Source of the DNA: Draconibacterium sediminis
GTDB lineage: Bacteria > Bacteroidota > Bacteroidia > Bacteroidales > Prolixibacteraceae
Assembly (NCBI RefSeq): GCF_000949475.1
Contig: NZ_JRHC01000006.1
Coordinates: 186,001 to 250,000, forward strand
Direction: 5' to 3'
Length of the DNA: 64,000 nt
The translations under genes and the position numbers were made by a program. How positions within the stretch are numbered: the stretch's first letter is position 1; each line of letters begins with the position of its first letter. Positions 18,345 to 27,436 of this stretch are shown piece after piece. The notes below the pieces were generated by a model. That model worked only from the letters and a program-made list of their open reading frames with translations, made no database searches and had not been told where the DNA came from.

Positions 18345-19406
18345 ATGAAACAACAACTTCCTGTTTCGATTGAAAATTATTCAAAAGAGAATAATATCTC
18401 AACCGCTGAATTGGCGCGGGTTATAACAGTACACAAAGAACGTTACATTATTCAAAGCGGCACATCGGTTTTAAAAGCTGAGATAACCGGAAATATCCGG
18501 TTTGCAGCCCAATCTGCTGCCGACTTCCCCACTGTTGGCGATTGGGTGCGTTTTATGCCAATGGACGATGAGAATGCCATCATTCTTGAAGTACTTCCCC
18601 GTTTTTCGAAACTCGAACGCCAGGCGGTTGGCAAATACGGCGATATACAGCTTATTGCTGCAAATGTTGATGTAGCATTTATTGTACAAGCCGTTGGGCA
18701 CGATTTTAATCCGAACCGTTTGGAAAGATACCTGGCTGTTTGTTATGCCGGGAATATCCAACCGGTTTTGGTACTCTCAAAAACTGATTTGGTAGAAGAA
18801 AGTGAATGTGAACAGCTAATTGAAGAGGTAAAAAAGCGGATTAAGAATAGTAAAATAATTGCCCTGAGCAACGCAACAAAAGAGGGTTTGGATATTCTGA
18901 GAAATGAACTGGAAGCTTTTAAAACCTATTGTTTTCTTGGCTCTTCAGGTGTTGGGAAATCAACAATCATAAATAATCTGCTCAACAAAGAAGTACTCGA
19001 AACCCGATCGATAAGCGAAAGCACCAGCAAAGGCCGGCATACAACCAGTCATCGCGAGTTGTTTGTGCTGGAGAACGACAGTATTGTGATCGACACACCG
19101 GGAATGCGCGAACTGGGAGTAACTGACTCAGCCGACGCTCTGGAAATGACCTTTGATGCGATTTCTGACTTGACTTCCGATTGTAAATTCAGCGATTGCA
19201 GCCACATTAACGAAACCGGCTGCGCAGTTTTAGCTGCAGTTGAAAGCGGTGAGTTAAGCGAAGATGCCTACGAAAACTATTTAAAACTAAAGCGCGAACA
19301 AGAACATTTTAGCAGCACGGTTTACGAAAAACGACAGCGCGACAAAGAGTTTGGAAAAATGATTAAATCGGTGCTGAAAGAGAAAAAGCGTTCAAAACCA
19401 CAGTAG
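18345..19406 (+). CDS. rsgA: Ribosome small subunit-dependent GTPase RsgA
   Basis: Late 30S-maturation GTPase, 353 aa, with circularly permuted G motifs. An OB-fold occupies about residues 25-90. G4 'SKTD' at 145-148 comes before G1 'GSSGVGKS' at 199-206 and G3 'DTPG' at 250-253, as expected for the family. The C-terminal zinc site is Cys280, Cys285, His287 and Cys293. The G2-like 'RHTT' at 231-234 is also present. The C-terminal tail is basic and fits rRNA binding. Likely in one transcript with the MATE gene, although their functions are unrelated. Confidence 0.95.
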   Translation: MKQQLPVSIENYSKENNISTAELARVITVHKERYIIQSGTSVLKAEITGNIRFAAQSAADFPTVGDWVRFMPMDDENAIILEVLPRFSKLERQAVGKYGDIQLIAANVDVAFIVQAVGHDFNPNRLERYLAVCYAGNIQPVLVLSKTDLVEESECEQLIEEVKKRIKNSKIIALSNATKEGLDILRNELEAFKTYCFLGSSGVGKSTIINNLLNKEVLETRSISESTSKGRHTTSHRELFVLENDSIVIDTPGMRELGVTDSADALEMTFDAISDLTSDCKFSDCSHINETGCAVLAAVESGELSEDAYENYLKLKREQEHFSSTVYEKRQRDKEFGKMIKSVLKEKKRSKPQ

Positions 19407-19465
19407 CTAATGAACAATAAGTCCATCTTATTCATTGTTAAACTGAAACCAAAACTTATTTATCG

Positions 19466-19942
19466 ATGAAAAAATTTGCAATTGAAATTAAATGGGCCAT
19501 TTTATTTGCCGTCGTTTTGCTGGTATGGATGTATGGGGAAAGACTAGCAGGACTTCATGATGAGAACATTGAAAAACACGCCATTGTCACCAACTTCTTC
19601 GCGCTTGTGGCTATTGCTGTCTATGTGGTTGCATTACTGGATAAACGCAAGAATGATTTCAATGGCAAAATGAACTGGATACAGGGGTTCATTAGTGGAT
19701 TGATCATCACTTTGGGAGTTACAATTCTCACTCCCCTCACCCAATACCTTACCGTTGAAGTGATCACTCCTCATTATTTTGAAAATATGATTCGTTATGC
19801 GGTTGAAAACGGCTTGCAAACACAGGAAGAGGCGGAAGGCTATTTCAACCTGCAAAGTTATATGATACAAAGTATTATTGCTACCCCGCTGATGGGATTG
19901 GTTACCTCGGCAATTGTTGCCATTTTCACCCGGAAAAAATAA
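19466..19942 (+). CDS. DUF4199 family membrane protein
   Basis: 158-aa inner-membrane protein with about four hydrophobic helices (residues 8-25, 40-58, 72-95 and 133-153), resembling DUF4199 proteins common in Bacteroidota. The loop between helices 3 and 4 contains 'YAVENGLQTQEEAEGYFNLQ', a feature of that family. Function unknown. It is followed after six bases by a YdeI-like gene, suggesting a shared transcript. Confidence 0.75.
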   Translation: MKKFAIEIKWAILFAVVLLVWMYGERLAGLHDENIEKHAIVTNFFALVAIAVYVVALLDKRKNDFNGKMNWIQGFISGLIITLGVTILTPLTQYLTVEVITPHYFENMIRYAVENGLQTQEEAEGYFNLQSYMIQSIIATPLMGLVTSAIVAIFTRKK

Positions 19943-19948
19943 TGGATA

Positions 19949-20545
19949 ATGCCACAAGCAAAAACAGTTGACGAATATATTCTGAATGCACGGTCACGAC
20001 AGGGTATTTTAATGGTCCTGCATGATTTGCTAATAGCTACAGAACTTTCGGGAACCATAAAATGGGGAGCTCCGTGTTATACGATTAACGGTAAAAATGT
20101 TGTCGGTCTCGGAGTTTTTAAAGAACACGTGGCGATTTGGTTCTTTCAGGGTGCGCTGTTAAAAGACGAAGCAAAAGTGCTTATTAATGCACAAAACGAT
20201 AAAACCAAAGCATTAAGGCAGTGGCGTTTTGTAACTGCCGATGACATTGATGCAGAAATGCTAATTGCTTACGTACAAGAAGCTATTTTCAACGAAAAGC
20301 AAAATAAAAGAGTTAAAATCAACCGAAATAAGAAGTTAATTATTCCACCCGAATTGGAAGAGGCCTTTAATCAGGATAATCATTTAAAGCTTTCATTTCA
20401 GGAATTTACGCCGGGCAAACAACGCGAATTTGCTGATTATATCGCACATGCCAAACAGGAGAAAACCAGAAAATCGAGATTGCAAAAAATTATCCCGATG
20501 ATTAATAATAACATCGGGTTAAACGATAAATACCGCAATTGTTAA
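19949..20545 (+). CDS. DUF1801 / YdeI (OmpD-associated) family protein
   Basis: 198-aa soluble protein. Residues about 5-110 form a DUF1801-like alpha/beta domain ('GTIKWGAPCYTINGKNVVGLGVFKEHVAIWFFQG'). Residues about 135-190 are the YdeI/OmpD-associated helical region ('IPPELEEAFNQDNHLKLSFQEFTPGKQREFADYI'). The family is linked by name to peptide resistance and envelope stress, but no reaction is known. Co-oriented with the DUF4199 gene six bases upstream. Confidence 0.8.
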   Translation: MPQAKTVDEYILNARSRQGILMVLHDLLIATELSGTIKWGAPCYTINGKNVVGLGVFKEHVAIWFFQGALLKDEAKVLINAQNDKTKALRQWRFVTADDIDAEMLIAYVQEAIFNEKQNKRVKINRNKKLIIPPELEEAFNQDNHLKLSFQEFTPGKQREFADYIAHAKQEKTRKSRLQKIIPMINNNIGLNDKYRNC

Positions 20546-20593
20546 TGGTTAATGAGAATTGTTTTTAATTTCATACTATCTAAATTTGATTAA

Positions 20594-21661
20594 ATGAAAT
20601 TACAGTTTTCCCTAATATTTTTATTTATGGCCAGTCTGCTTTCGGCGCAATCGTCAAAACTCAATTTCGATGAAAAGAAAGCCGAATACCTTTATCATTT
20701 TGCGTACGAGTGTATCGACCAGGAATACCCGAATAAAACCGGGCATGTTTTGGGCGACGACAGTTACCTTCAGCCTCCGCGTGTAATGCACCCGGCATTT
20801 TATGGCTGTTTCGACTGGCATTCATCAGTGCATGGCCACTGGACTTTGGTGAAAATTCTAACTGAATTCCCGGATTTTAAGTACCGCGATGAGATCATTA
20901 AAAAGCTAAAGAAAAACATTACTGAAGAAAACATATTGCAGGAAGTTGCCTATTTCGACGATGAACACAACGCCACCTATGAACGGACTTATGGTTGGGC
21001 CTGGTTGTTAAAACTCGACGAAGCTTTGCGCGAATGGGATGATCCGGTAGCACTGGAATTGCAGGCGAACCTGTCGCCATTGGTTGATCTGCTGTCGGAT
21101 AAATTTGGCGAATTTCTCGATAAACTGATTTACCCCATACGAATTGGCGAACACAGCAACATTGCCTTTGGGATGTCGTTTGCTTACGATTGGGCAAAAA
21201 AATACGATACGACACTGGCCGTTCAAATTGAACGGAAAGCAAAGGAATATTACGCTGCCGATTGTGATTGTCCGCTTACCTGGGAACCGGGTGGTTTCGA
21301 TTTTCTATCGCCTTGCCTGCAGGAAGCATCGATAATGTTAAAAGTATTACCTGAAAAAGAATTTAAAATATGGCTAAAAACGTTCCTTCCAAAATTTGAA
21401 AAACATCCTGAAAAGTACCTCGAAATTGCTGTAGTTACCGACCGAAGCGACGGTAAACTCGCCCACCTCGATGGACTAAATTTCAGTCGTGCCTGGTGCT
21501 TGTACGAAATGGGATACGCCTTAAATAACCAGCAATTGATTGATTTTGCCGATGCCCATTTTAATTACAGTTACGAAAAAATGGATTCGGGCGAGTATGC
21601 CGGGGCACATTGGCTGGCATCGTTTGCTACCTATGCATTAATAAAAAGTCATATTAAGTAA
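20594..21661 (+). CDS. DUF2891 family secreted protein
   Basis: 355-aa protein with a Sec signal peptide (MKLQFSLIFLFMASLLSAQS, cleavage near residue 19), so periplasmic or exported. The body is all-helical and aromatic-rich, with 'HPAFYGCFDWHSSVHGHWTLV' and 'SGEYAGAHWLASFATYALI', as in DUF2891 proteins, whose toroid-like fold suggests binding or cleavage of a glycan; that is inference. It ends two bases before the next gene, an M1 peptidase, so translational coupling is likely and the two may act on the same envelope substrate. Confidence 0.8.
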   Translation: MKLQFSLIFLFMASLLSAQSSKLNFDEKKAEYLYHFAYECIDQEYPNKTGHVLGDDSYLQPPRVMHPAFYGCFDWHSSVHGHWTLVKILTEFPDFKYRDEIIKKLKKNITEENILQEVAYFDDEHNATYERTYGWAWLLKLDEALREWDDPVALELQANLSPLVDLLSDKFGEFLDKLIYPIRIGEHSNIAFGMSFAYDWAKKYDTTLAVQIERKAKEYYAADCDCPLTWEPGGFDFLSPCLQEASIMLKVLPEKEFKIWLKTFLPKFEKHPEKYLEIAVVTDRSDGKLAHLDGLNFSRAWCLYEMGYALNNQQLIDFADAHFNYSYEKMDSGEYAGAHWLASFATYALIKSHIK

Positions 21662-21684
21662 ATATGAAGCTCAATCATCGTAGA

Positions 21685-23301
21685 ATGAATCGTAAAAAGT
21701 TTTGCTGCCTGTTGCTATTTCTATGCAGCGTAGTTTTATCATCCGCCCAAAAACATCAGTTGCGTTTTGAAAAAATTGATGTACAACACTACAAGTTTGA
21801 AATCCATTTAAACGATACCACAAACCAAATTGAAGGTATAGCTACCATTTCAATTAAATTTTTGCAAACCAGTAACGATATCACACTCGATTTGGTGGAT
21901 AACTCCGGCGAGAGTGGTATGCTTGTCCATTCAGTAAAAAAGAATGGCAATGAACTTGACTTTAAGCAAGCACACAACAAGCTTGTAATTCTTTTGCCGA
22001 AACAAGCACAGGCGGGCGACGTAATCGATTTCACCATTAACTATTCCGGCGTTCCTGCCGATGGTTTGATTATATCCGAGAATCGCTACGGAGATCGTAC
22101 ATTTTTTGGCGATAACTGGCCCGATCGCGCCCAAAACTGGCTTCCGTGTGTCGATCATCCTTCTGATAAAGCTACTTTAGAATTCCTGGTTTATGCTCCG
22201 GCACATTACGAGGTGATCTCAAACGGAAAGCTTGTGGAGAAAAAACAATTGGAAAATTCAGTGGAATTCACCCATTGGAAGGAAGATGTGCCGTTGGCGA
22301 GCAAACTGATGGTAATTGGAGCGGCCGATTTTGCTGTTGGAAACGAGCAGGAATTTCAGGGAATTCCGGTCAGTTCGTGGGTATTTGAAGAAAACAAAAC
22401 AAAAGGATTTGAGAATTACCAGTACGGAACAAAAGCCCTGGAGTACTTTTCGGAACTGATTGGCCCCTACCCGTATGAAAAACTGGCGCACGTACAATCA
22501 AAAACACGTTACGGCGGAATGGAAAATGCCAGTTGTATTTTTTACCACGAAAATTCAGCCATAAGCGACCGCATTCCGGAACAACTGTTTGCCCACGAAG
22601 TGGCTCACCAGTGGTTTGGAAATTCGGTTACCGAGCAAAACTGGCACCATGTGTGGCTAAGCGAAGGATTTGCCACCTATCTCACTCATCTTTATGTGCA
22701 GCACTTTTATGGCGACGAACAATTTAAAGATGGACTGAAATACGATCGTGAGCGCGTTATTGCTTTCTCAAAACAAAAATATGTTCCGGTAATCGATACA
22801 ACAGTACAGGAATATATTCGTCTACTAAATGCCAATTCGTACGAAAAAGCCGCCTGGTTTTTACACATGCTGCGAAATAAATTAGGCGATGACACTTTCT
22901 TCGCAGGATTACAGAAATATTATAATGATTTCAGAAATAAAACTGCGCTTACTAAAGATTTTCAATCGGTGATGGAATCTGTTTCAGATAAAAATCTGGA
23001 TCGCTTTTTTAACCAATGGCTCCGTAGTGCCGGGCATCCTGTTATTAAAGTTTCATGGGGAGCTGAAACCTCCGGGAAAGAAATTGACAGGCAACTAATT
23101 TGGGTTCAACAAAAGGGAAAGCAACTTTTCAGTTTCCCGCTGGAAATAAATATTGTGTATGAAGATGGTTCTGTGGATCTGCTAACCGTAATGATTGACA
23201 CAACAAAACAGCGGCAACAATTTGAAGCAAAAACAACTTCCGGGGTTAAAGATATTTACATTGACCCGAATGTGAAGCTGTTATTTGAACTGGCCCAATA
23301 A
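21685..23301 (+). CDS. M1 family aminopeptidase, secreted
   Basis: Zinc metallopeptidase of 538 aa from the ATG at 21685. This start gives a clean signal peptide (MNRKKFCCLLLFLCSVVLSSAQ); the ATG at 21664 only adds seven residues. The N-terminal beta domain covers about residues 30-200. The exopeptidase motif 'GGMEN' precedes the zinc site 'HEVAH' (His304-His308, catalytic Glu305), and the third ligand lies in 'WLSEGFATY'. It is shorter than classical aminopeptidase N, lacking most of the C-terminal helical domain. Expected to remove N-terminal residues from peptides in the periplasm. Coupled to the DUF2891 gene. Confidence 0.92.
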   Translation: MNRKKFCCLLLFLCSVVLSSAQKHQLRFEKIDVQHYKFEIHLNDTTNQIEGIATISIKFLQTSNDITLDLVDNSGESGMLVHSVKKNGNELDFKQAHNKLVILLPKQAQAGDVIDFTINYSGVPADGLIISENRYGDRTFFGDNWPDRAQNWLPCVDHPSDKATLEFLVYAPAHYEVISNGKLVEKKQLENSVEFTHWKEDVPLASKLMVIGAADFAVGNEQEFQGIPVSSWVFEENKTKGFENYQYGTKALEYFSELIGPYPYEKLAHVQSKTRYGGMENASCIFYHENSAISDRIPEQLFAHEVAHQWFGNSVTEQNWHHVWLSEGFATYLTHLYVQHFYGDEQFKDGLKYDRERVIAFSKQKYVPVIDTTVQEYIRLLNANSYEKAAWFLHMLRNKLGDDTFFAGLQKYYNDFRNKTALTKDFQSVMESVSDKNLDRFFNQWLRSAGHPVIKVSWGAETSGKEIDRQLIWVQQKGKQLFSFPLEINIVYEDGSVDLLTVMIDTTKQRQQFEAKTTSGVKDIYIDPNVKLLFELAQ

Positions 23302-23340
23302 AGGGGATCTATTTAATTCTTAAACCAAAAAGCGGGGCAT

Positions 23341-23371
23341 AAAAAAAGTCCTGACGAAACCGTCAGGACTT
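23341..23371 (-). terminator. intrinsic terminator of the thrS-infC-rpmI-rplT operon
   Basis: Perfect 11-bp stem (23346-23356 / 23361-23371) with a 4-base loop. Read on the minus strand it is followed by a run of T residues (plus-strand A7 at 23341-23347). It lies 31 bases after the rplT stop. Confidence 0.92.
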
Positions 23372-23401
23372 ACAATGTATTTCACCTAAATAATAAAGTC
23401 T

Positions 23402-23746
23402 TTATTTTACTTTTTCTACGATTGCTTTGAACGCCTCAGGTTGGTTCATAGCCAAATCGGCTAAAACTTTCCTGTTAATTTCAATGTCGTTCTTTTTCAA
23501 CAATCCCATGAATTGTGAATACGACATTCCTTCCAATCGCGCTGCAGCGTTAATACGCTGAATCCACAATGCACGGAATGTTCTTTTTTTCGCTTTTCTA
23601 TCGCGGTATGCAAACTGTTGACCTTTTTCCCAGGTATTTTTTGCAACCGTCCAAACGTTACTACGCGAACCGAAATAACCTCTAGTTTTTTTCAGTAATT
23701 TTTTTCTTCGGGCGCGTGATGCTACATGATTTACACTTCTTGGCAT
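23402..23746 (-). CDS. rplT: 50S ribosomal protein bL20
   Basis: 114-aa L20, an early-assembling 23S rRNA-binding protein. The long basic N-terminal helix ('[26 protein letters not shown]') and the globular end ('[36 protein letters not shown]') are typical and full length. Last gene of the thrS-infC-rpmI-rplT operon. In several phyla L20 represses its own operon by binding a leader RNA; the 135-base gap upstream here contains two identical small hairpins that could serve such a role. Confidence 0.97.
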   Translation of the reverse strand: MPRSVNHVASRARRKKLLKKTRGYFGSRSNVWTVAKNTWEKGQQFAYRDRKAKKRTFRALWIQRINAAARLEGMSYSQFMGLLKKNDIEINRKVLADLAMNQPEAFKAIVEKVK

Positions 23747-23775
23747 ACTTTTTACTTTTTTGATAATCGGCGCTC

Positions 23776-23791
23776 TCCGTCAACCAACGGA
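23776..23791 (-). repeat. small hairpin, copy 1, rpmI-rplT spacer
   Basis: TCCGTCAACCAACGGA on the plus strand, a CCGT-type stem with a short loop, 30 bases upstream of the rplT start. It differs from the copy at 23866 by one base. Confidence 0.6.
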
Positions 23792-23865
23792 AATACTTAA
23801 AAGCACAATTATCTGGTTTTTAACTTTTTTTACCTCTCTCAATCAAAAGGTTTAATAAAGATAAG

Positions 23866-23881
23866 TCCGTCAACCGACGGA
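23866..23881 (-). repeat. small hairpin, copy 2, directly after rpmI
   Basis: TCCGTCAACCGACGGA on the plus strand; CCGTC / GACGG stem with a four-base loop. It touches the rpmI stop codon and repeats the sequence at 23776 with one change. Confidence 0.6.
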
Positions 23882-24079
23882 TTACTTCATGCACAATAAA
23901 AGTTTAACGTTGCTTTCGTTTGTCTTATCGATTGTTGTCCAATAAGTCAAATTACGCTTACGTTTTGTACTTTTTTTAGTCAAAATATGACTTTTGTAGG
24001 CGTGCTTCCTTTTAATTTTACCACTTCCGGTTAATCTAAAACGTTTTTTAGCACCGGAGTTCGTTTTCATTTTTGGCAT
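23882..24079 (-). CDS. rpmI: 50S ribosomal protein bL35
   Basis: 65-aa, highly basic L35 with the family start [14 protein letters not shown] and the central '[27 protein letters not shown]' region (named here by its ends only: residues 18-44). Full length. It is the third gene of the operon, 81 bases after infC and 135 bases before rplT. Confidence 0.95.
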   Translation of the reverse strand: MPKMKTNSGAKKRFRLTGSGKIKRKHAYKSHILTKKSTKRKRNLTYWTTIDKTNESNVKLLLCMK

Positions 24080-24160
24080 AATTCCTACTAATTAAAATGT
24101 TATCAAAGAACTTTATTATATATGGTTTAACACCAAAAAACAAGCTTCGTTAACCGAAAC

Positions 24161-24727
24161 CTATTTCTTTTTAGGTGAAATAAACATTGTCATTCGCTTT
24201 CCTTCCAATTTTGGCAATTGCTCAACGGTTCCCCATTCTTCCAGTTCTGTTGCCAATCTCAGCAATAGAATCTCGCCCTGATCTTTAAATAAGATCGAAC
24301 GTCCTTTAAAGAATACAAACGCTTTAACTTTTGCTCCGTCCTGAAGGAATTTTTCAGCATGTTTCAGTTTAAACTGGAAGTCATGCTCATCAGTTTGCGG
24401 ACCAAAACGTATTTCTTTTACCACAACTTTTGTGGTTTTTGCTTTCATCTCCTTTTGTTTCTTTTTCTGCTGATAAAGAAACTTCGAATAATCAATAATT
24501 TTACAAACCGGTGGATCGGCTTTTGGCGAAATTTCTACCAAATCCAATTCCATCTCGTCTGCTAATTTTAGTGCATCACGTAAGGGGTAAACACCTTGTT
24601 CTTCGATGTTATCTCCCACTAAACGTACTTGTGGCACCCTGATCTTGTGATTTATCCGGTGTTGCGGTTCCTGCTCTTTACGTGGCTGGAATTTTCTTCT
24701 CGGACCTCTTCTTTTAATAGCTATAAT
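24161..24727 (-). CDS. infC: Translation initiation factor IF-3 with ATT start codon
   Basis: IF-3 binds the 30S subunit and checks start-codon pairing. The C-terminal domain and the '[20 protein letters not shown]' N-domain are clear. The first ATG/GTG-type codon in frame (GTG at 24637) is in the middle of the conserved '[18 protein letters not shown]' segment, so the real start must lie upstream. ATT at 24727 gives [12 protein letters not shown] at the N-terminus (188 aa) and sits five bases after AAGGAGG (24733-24739), the strongest Shine-Dalgarno site in the window. ATT starts on infC are known from E. coli, where IF-3 rejects its own start codon and so autoregulates. The site begins four bases after the thrS stop. 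Confidence 0.94.
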   Translation of the reverse strand: MIAIKRRGPRRKFQPRKEQEPQHRINHKIRVPQVRLVGDNIEEQGVYPLRDALKLADEMELDLVEISPKADPPVCKIIDYSKFLYQQKKKQKEMKAKTTKVVVKEIRFGPQTDEHDFQFKLKHAEKFLQDGAKVKAFVFFKGRSILFKDQGEILLLRLATELEEWGTVEQLPKLEGKRMTMFISPKKK

Positions 24728-24732
24728 GCGTT

Positions 24733-24739
24733 CCTCCTT
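24733..24739 (-). promoter_or_regulatory. strong Shine-Dalgarno of infC
   Basis: AAGGAGG on the minus strand, five bases from ATT 24727. Other genes in the window lack such sites, so this one decides the infC start. Confidence 0.85.
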
Positions 24740-24742
24740 AAG

Positions 24743-26692
24743 TTAGTTATACAATCCTGATAATTGATCTCTTACTTCTTTATTTATAAATTCAGCGAAT
24801 TCCTGTATGGCCATCGTTCCTTTGTCGCCTTCGCCTTGTCGGCGCACAGCAATGGAATCCGACTCTGCTTCTTTTTCTCCAACTATCAGCAGGTAAGGAA
24901 TTCGTTTTAATTCGTTGTCGCGTATCTTCCTACCAATCTTTTCGTTACGATCGTCAACGACGGTGCGAATATCGGAAATATTTAGAAGATTTGAAACTTT
25001 TTTAGCATAATCGTTATACTTTTCACTGATAGGTAATACTACCACTTGCTCGGGTGTAAGCCACAATGGGAACTTACCGGCGGTGTGCTCAATCAACACA
25101 GCCACAAATCGTTCCATCGACCCGAACGGTGCGCGGTGAATCATTACCGGGCGGTGACGGTTATCATCAGAGCCAATGTATTCCAGTTCAAAACGTTCGG
25201 GCAGGTTGTAATCCACCTGAACAGTTCCCAGCTGCCAGCTTCGTCCTAATGCATCCTTGATCATAAAATCAAGTTTTGGACCATAAAATGCAGCCTCGCC
25301 AAGCTCAGTTACGGTATTTAAGCCTTTTTCTTCACAAGCTTCTATAATGGCCTGCTCTGCTTTGTCCCAGTTTTCAGGCGATCCGATATACTTCTCCGGT
25401 TTATTCGGGTCGCGCAACGAAATCTGTGCAGTATAATTTTCAAAACTCAAAGCTTTGAAAATGATAAAGATAATATCGATTACCTTCTTGAATTCTTCTT
25501 TTACCTGGTCGGGGCGGCAGAAAAGGTGAGCGTCGTCCTGGGTAAAACCACGAACACGTGTCAACCCGTGCAACTCACCACTCATTTCGTAGCGGTAAAC
25601 TGTTCCGAATTCTGCCATTCGAACCGGCAGATCTTTGTACGAACGCGGCCAGGCTTTGTAAATCTCGCAGTGGTGCGGACAGTTCATCGGTTTCAACAGG
25701 TACTCCTCTCCTTCTGCAGGAGTGGTGATCGGCTGAAACGAATCTTTTCCGTACTTTTCATAGTGACCGGAAGTTTTATACAACTTCACATCGCCAATAT
25801 GTGGTGTCATCACCTGCTCGTAACCGTATTTCTTTTGTACTTTTTTCAGGAAATTCTCCAGCTGCTCGCGCAACTGTGCTCCTTTTGGCAACCACAACGG
25901 CAAACCTTGTCCTACCGATTCAGAAAAGGTAAACAATTGCATTTCTTTACCGATTTTCCGGTGGTCGCGTTTTTTTGCTTCCTCCACCATTACAAGGTAT
26001 TCCTCAAGCATTTTTGCTTTTGGGAAAGTAACACCGTAAACACGGGTAAGCATTTTATTCTTTTCGTCGCCACGCCAGTAAGCACCTGCAATTGCAGTTA
26101 ATTTTATGGCTTTAATATAGCCGGTGTTTGGCAAGTGTGGGCCACGGCATAAATCAGTAAAATTTCCCTGGTTGTACAAGGTAATCGTTCCGTCTTCCAA
26201 TTCGCTAATCAACTCCTGCTTTAGCTCATCGTTCTTTTCAGTGAACTTGGCCAATGCATCTTCTTTCGAAATATCAGAACGAACTATATCGTTTTTCTGA
26301 CGTGCCAGTTCAAGCATTTTTTGCTCGATTTTTTGCAGGTCTTTTTCCGAAAGCACTTTTCCTTCAGGAAGATCGATATCGTAATAAAATCCTGTGTCAA
26401 CAGTTGGACCAATACCAAATTTGGTACCCGGATAATAAGCTTCAATAGCTTCAGCCATTAAGTGAGCTGATGAGTGCCAGAATGTCTCTTTTCCTTCTCT
26501 GTCGTTCCACGTGTGCAGTTTAATGTTGGCATCGTGGTCAATTTTCCGCGATAAATCCCAAACTTCGCCGTCAACCGAAATCGACAGCACATCCTTTGCC
26601 AGACGGTTCGAGATCGATTTGGCAATCTCTAAACCACTAACAGGCTCCGCAAACTCGCGCACACTGTTGTCAGGAAGTGTAATTTTTATCAT
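24743..26692 (-). CDS. thrS: Threonyl-tRNA synthetase
   Basis: 649-aa class II synthetase charging tRNA-Thr. Domains in order: TGS (about 1-60), editing domain with '[11 protein letters not shown]' carrying the HxxxH motif, then the catalytic core with '[10 protein letters not shown]' (zinc Cys and His), '[33 protein letters not shown]' in motif 2, '[12 protein letters not shown]' in motif 3, and a C-terminal anticodon-binding domain. The frame opens at a TTG at 26719, but ATG 26692 gives the standard start [14 protein letters not shown]. First gene of the thrS-infC-rpmI-rplT operon. Confidence 0.97.
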   Translation of the reverse strand: MIKITLPDNSVREFAEPVSGLEIAKSISNRLAKDVLSISVDGEVWDLSRKIDHDANIKLHTWNDREGKETFWHSSAHLMAEAIEAYYPGTKFGIGPTVDTGFYYDIDLPEGKVLSEKDLQKIEQKMLELARQKNDIVRSDISKEDALAKFTEKNDELKQELISELEDGTITLYNQGNFTDLCRGPHLPNTGYIKAIKLTAIAGAYWRGDEKNKMLTRVYGVTFPKAKMLEEYLVMVEEAKKRDHRKIGKEMQLFTFSESVGQGLPLWLPKGAQLREQLENFLKKVQKKYGYEQVMTPHIGDVKLYKTSGHYEKYGKDSFQPITTPAEGEEYLLKPMNCPHHCEIYKAWPRSYKDLPVRMAEFGTVYRYEMSGELHGLTRVRGFTQDDAHLFCRPDQVKEEFKKVIDIIFIIFKALSFENYTAQISLRDPNKPEKYIGSPENWDKAEQAIIEACEEKGLNTVTELGEAAFYGPKLDFMIKDALGRSWQLGTVQVDYNLPERFELEYIGSDDNRHRPVMIHRAPFGSMERFVAVLIEHTAGKFPLWLTPEQVVVLPISEKYNDYAKKVSNLLNISDIRTVVDDRNEKIGRKIRDNELKRIPYLLIVGEKEAESDSIAVRRQGEGDKGTMAIQEFAEFINKEVRDQLSGLYN

Positions 26693-27121
26693 TTTACTGT
26701 TACTATTTTTTTGCTTCAATATTGCTATTGAAATCTATCTGTTATTCTAAATGTTGTAATTCAAATACAGTCAGAAGTTTTCGGTTTTAAAATCTTCTGC
26801 TGCAAAGCTAAATTACTTTCGAGCGGCAAAGATAATCAATACATTGATACTAGAAAGCATCGGGTGCCTGCATATTAGGCAATTGTAACGTTTTTTCAAC
26901 ACTGGGCTGTTAAATGCCAGATTCACTAAAAGTTGCCAAGCAATTCCGAGTGCATTTCACAATTGGAAGCAACTTTCAATTTAAAGCTTTTCTATTCAGA
27001 TTGTATTTAAATTAATACTAAATACGCATTTGCAATTATATTTTAATGCATTTCTTGGCATTTTATTGATTTCTTTGTAGGAGACAGCAATAAAAATCAA
27101 TAGATATTAATTTTTTGAAGT
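26693..27121. other. 429-bp intergenic region between thrS and chorismate mutase genes
   Basis: Divergent control region. On the minus strand two -7-like boxes are present: TATCTTTG at 26834-26827 and TAGCTTTG at 26811-26804, either of which could drive thrS. Neither has a perfect -33 box. No Thr-rich leader ORF, T-box-like element or terminator was found. The remaining part (about 26850-27120) is AT-rich and holds no recognisable gene. Confidence 0.5.
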
Positions 27122-27436
27122 ATGGGGTTTAAAGATCCGAAAGATTGTCATTCTCTGGAAGAACTTAGAAATGAGATTGACAAAATTGATGAACATATCA
27201 TTTTACTCTTTGCCGAGCGACATAAATATGTGGAAGCCGTTGTTCGATTTAAAAACGATAAAGATGCAATTATAGCGCAGGAAAGAAAAGATGCGGTAAT
27301 TCAGCAGCGCAGAGATTGGGCAGAATCGAAAGGATTAAACGCCGACGTTTTTGAGCAGATATATACCCTTTTGGTAGAGAGCAACATTAAGCACGAAATG
27401 AACTTATTAAAAAACAAAAATAACAGTAATGTATAA
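27122..27436 (+). CDS. Chorismate mutase (AroQ class), stand-alone
   Basis: 104-aa all-helical protein of the AroQ-type chorismate mutase fold: 'SLEELRNEIDKIDEHIILLFAER' in helix 1 with the active-site Arg, 'VVRFKNDKDAIIAQERKDAVIQQRR' with the Lys and Arg/Asp positions, and a third helix ending 'LLVESNIKHEMNLL'. It would convert chorismate to prephenate, or, as in PchB-like relatives, act as an isochorismate-pyruvate lyase. No prephenate dehydratase or dehydrogenase is fused or adjacent. Its last eight bases overlap the following aldolase gene, so the two are translationally coupled. Confidence 0.85.
   Translation: MGFKDPKDCHSLEELRNEIDKIDEHIILLFAERHKYVEAVVRFKNDKDAIIAQERKDAVIQQRRDWAESKGLNADVFEQIYTLLVESNIKHEMNLLKNKNNSNV

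Noticed and set aside
26693-26834. T-box or threonine leader upstream of thrS
   Set aside because: No AGGGUGGNACCGCG-like core, no Thr codon run and no terminator in the leader.
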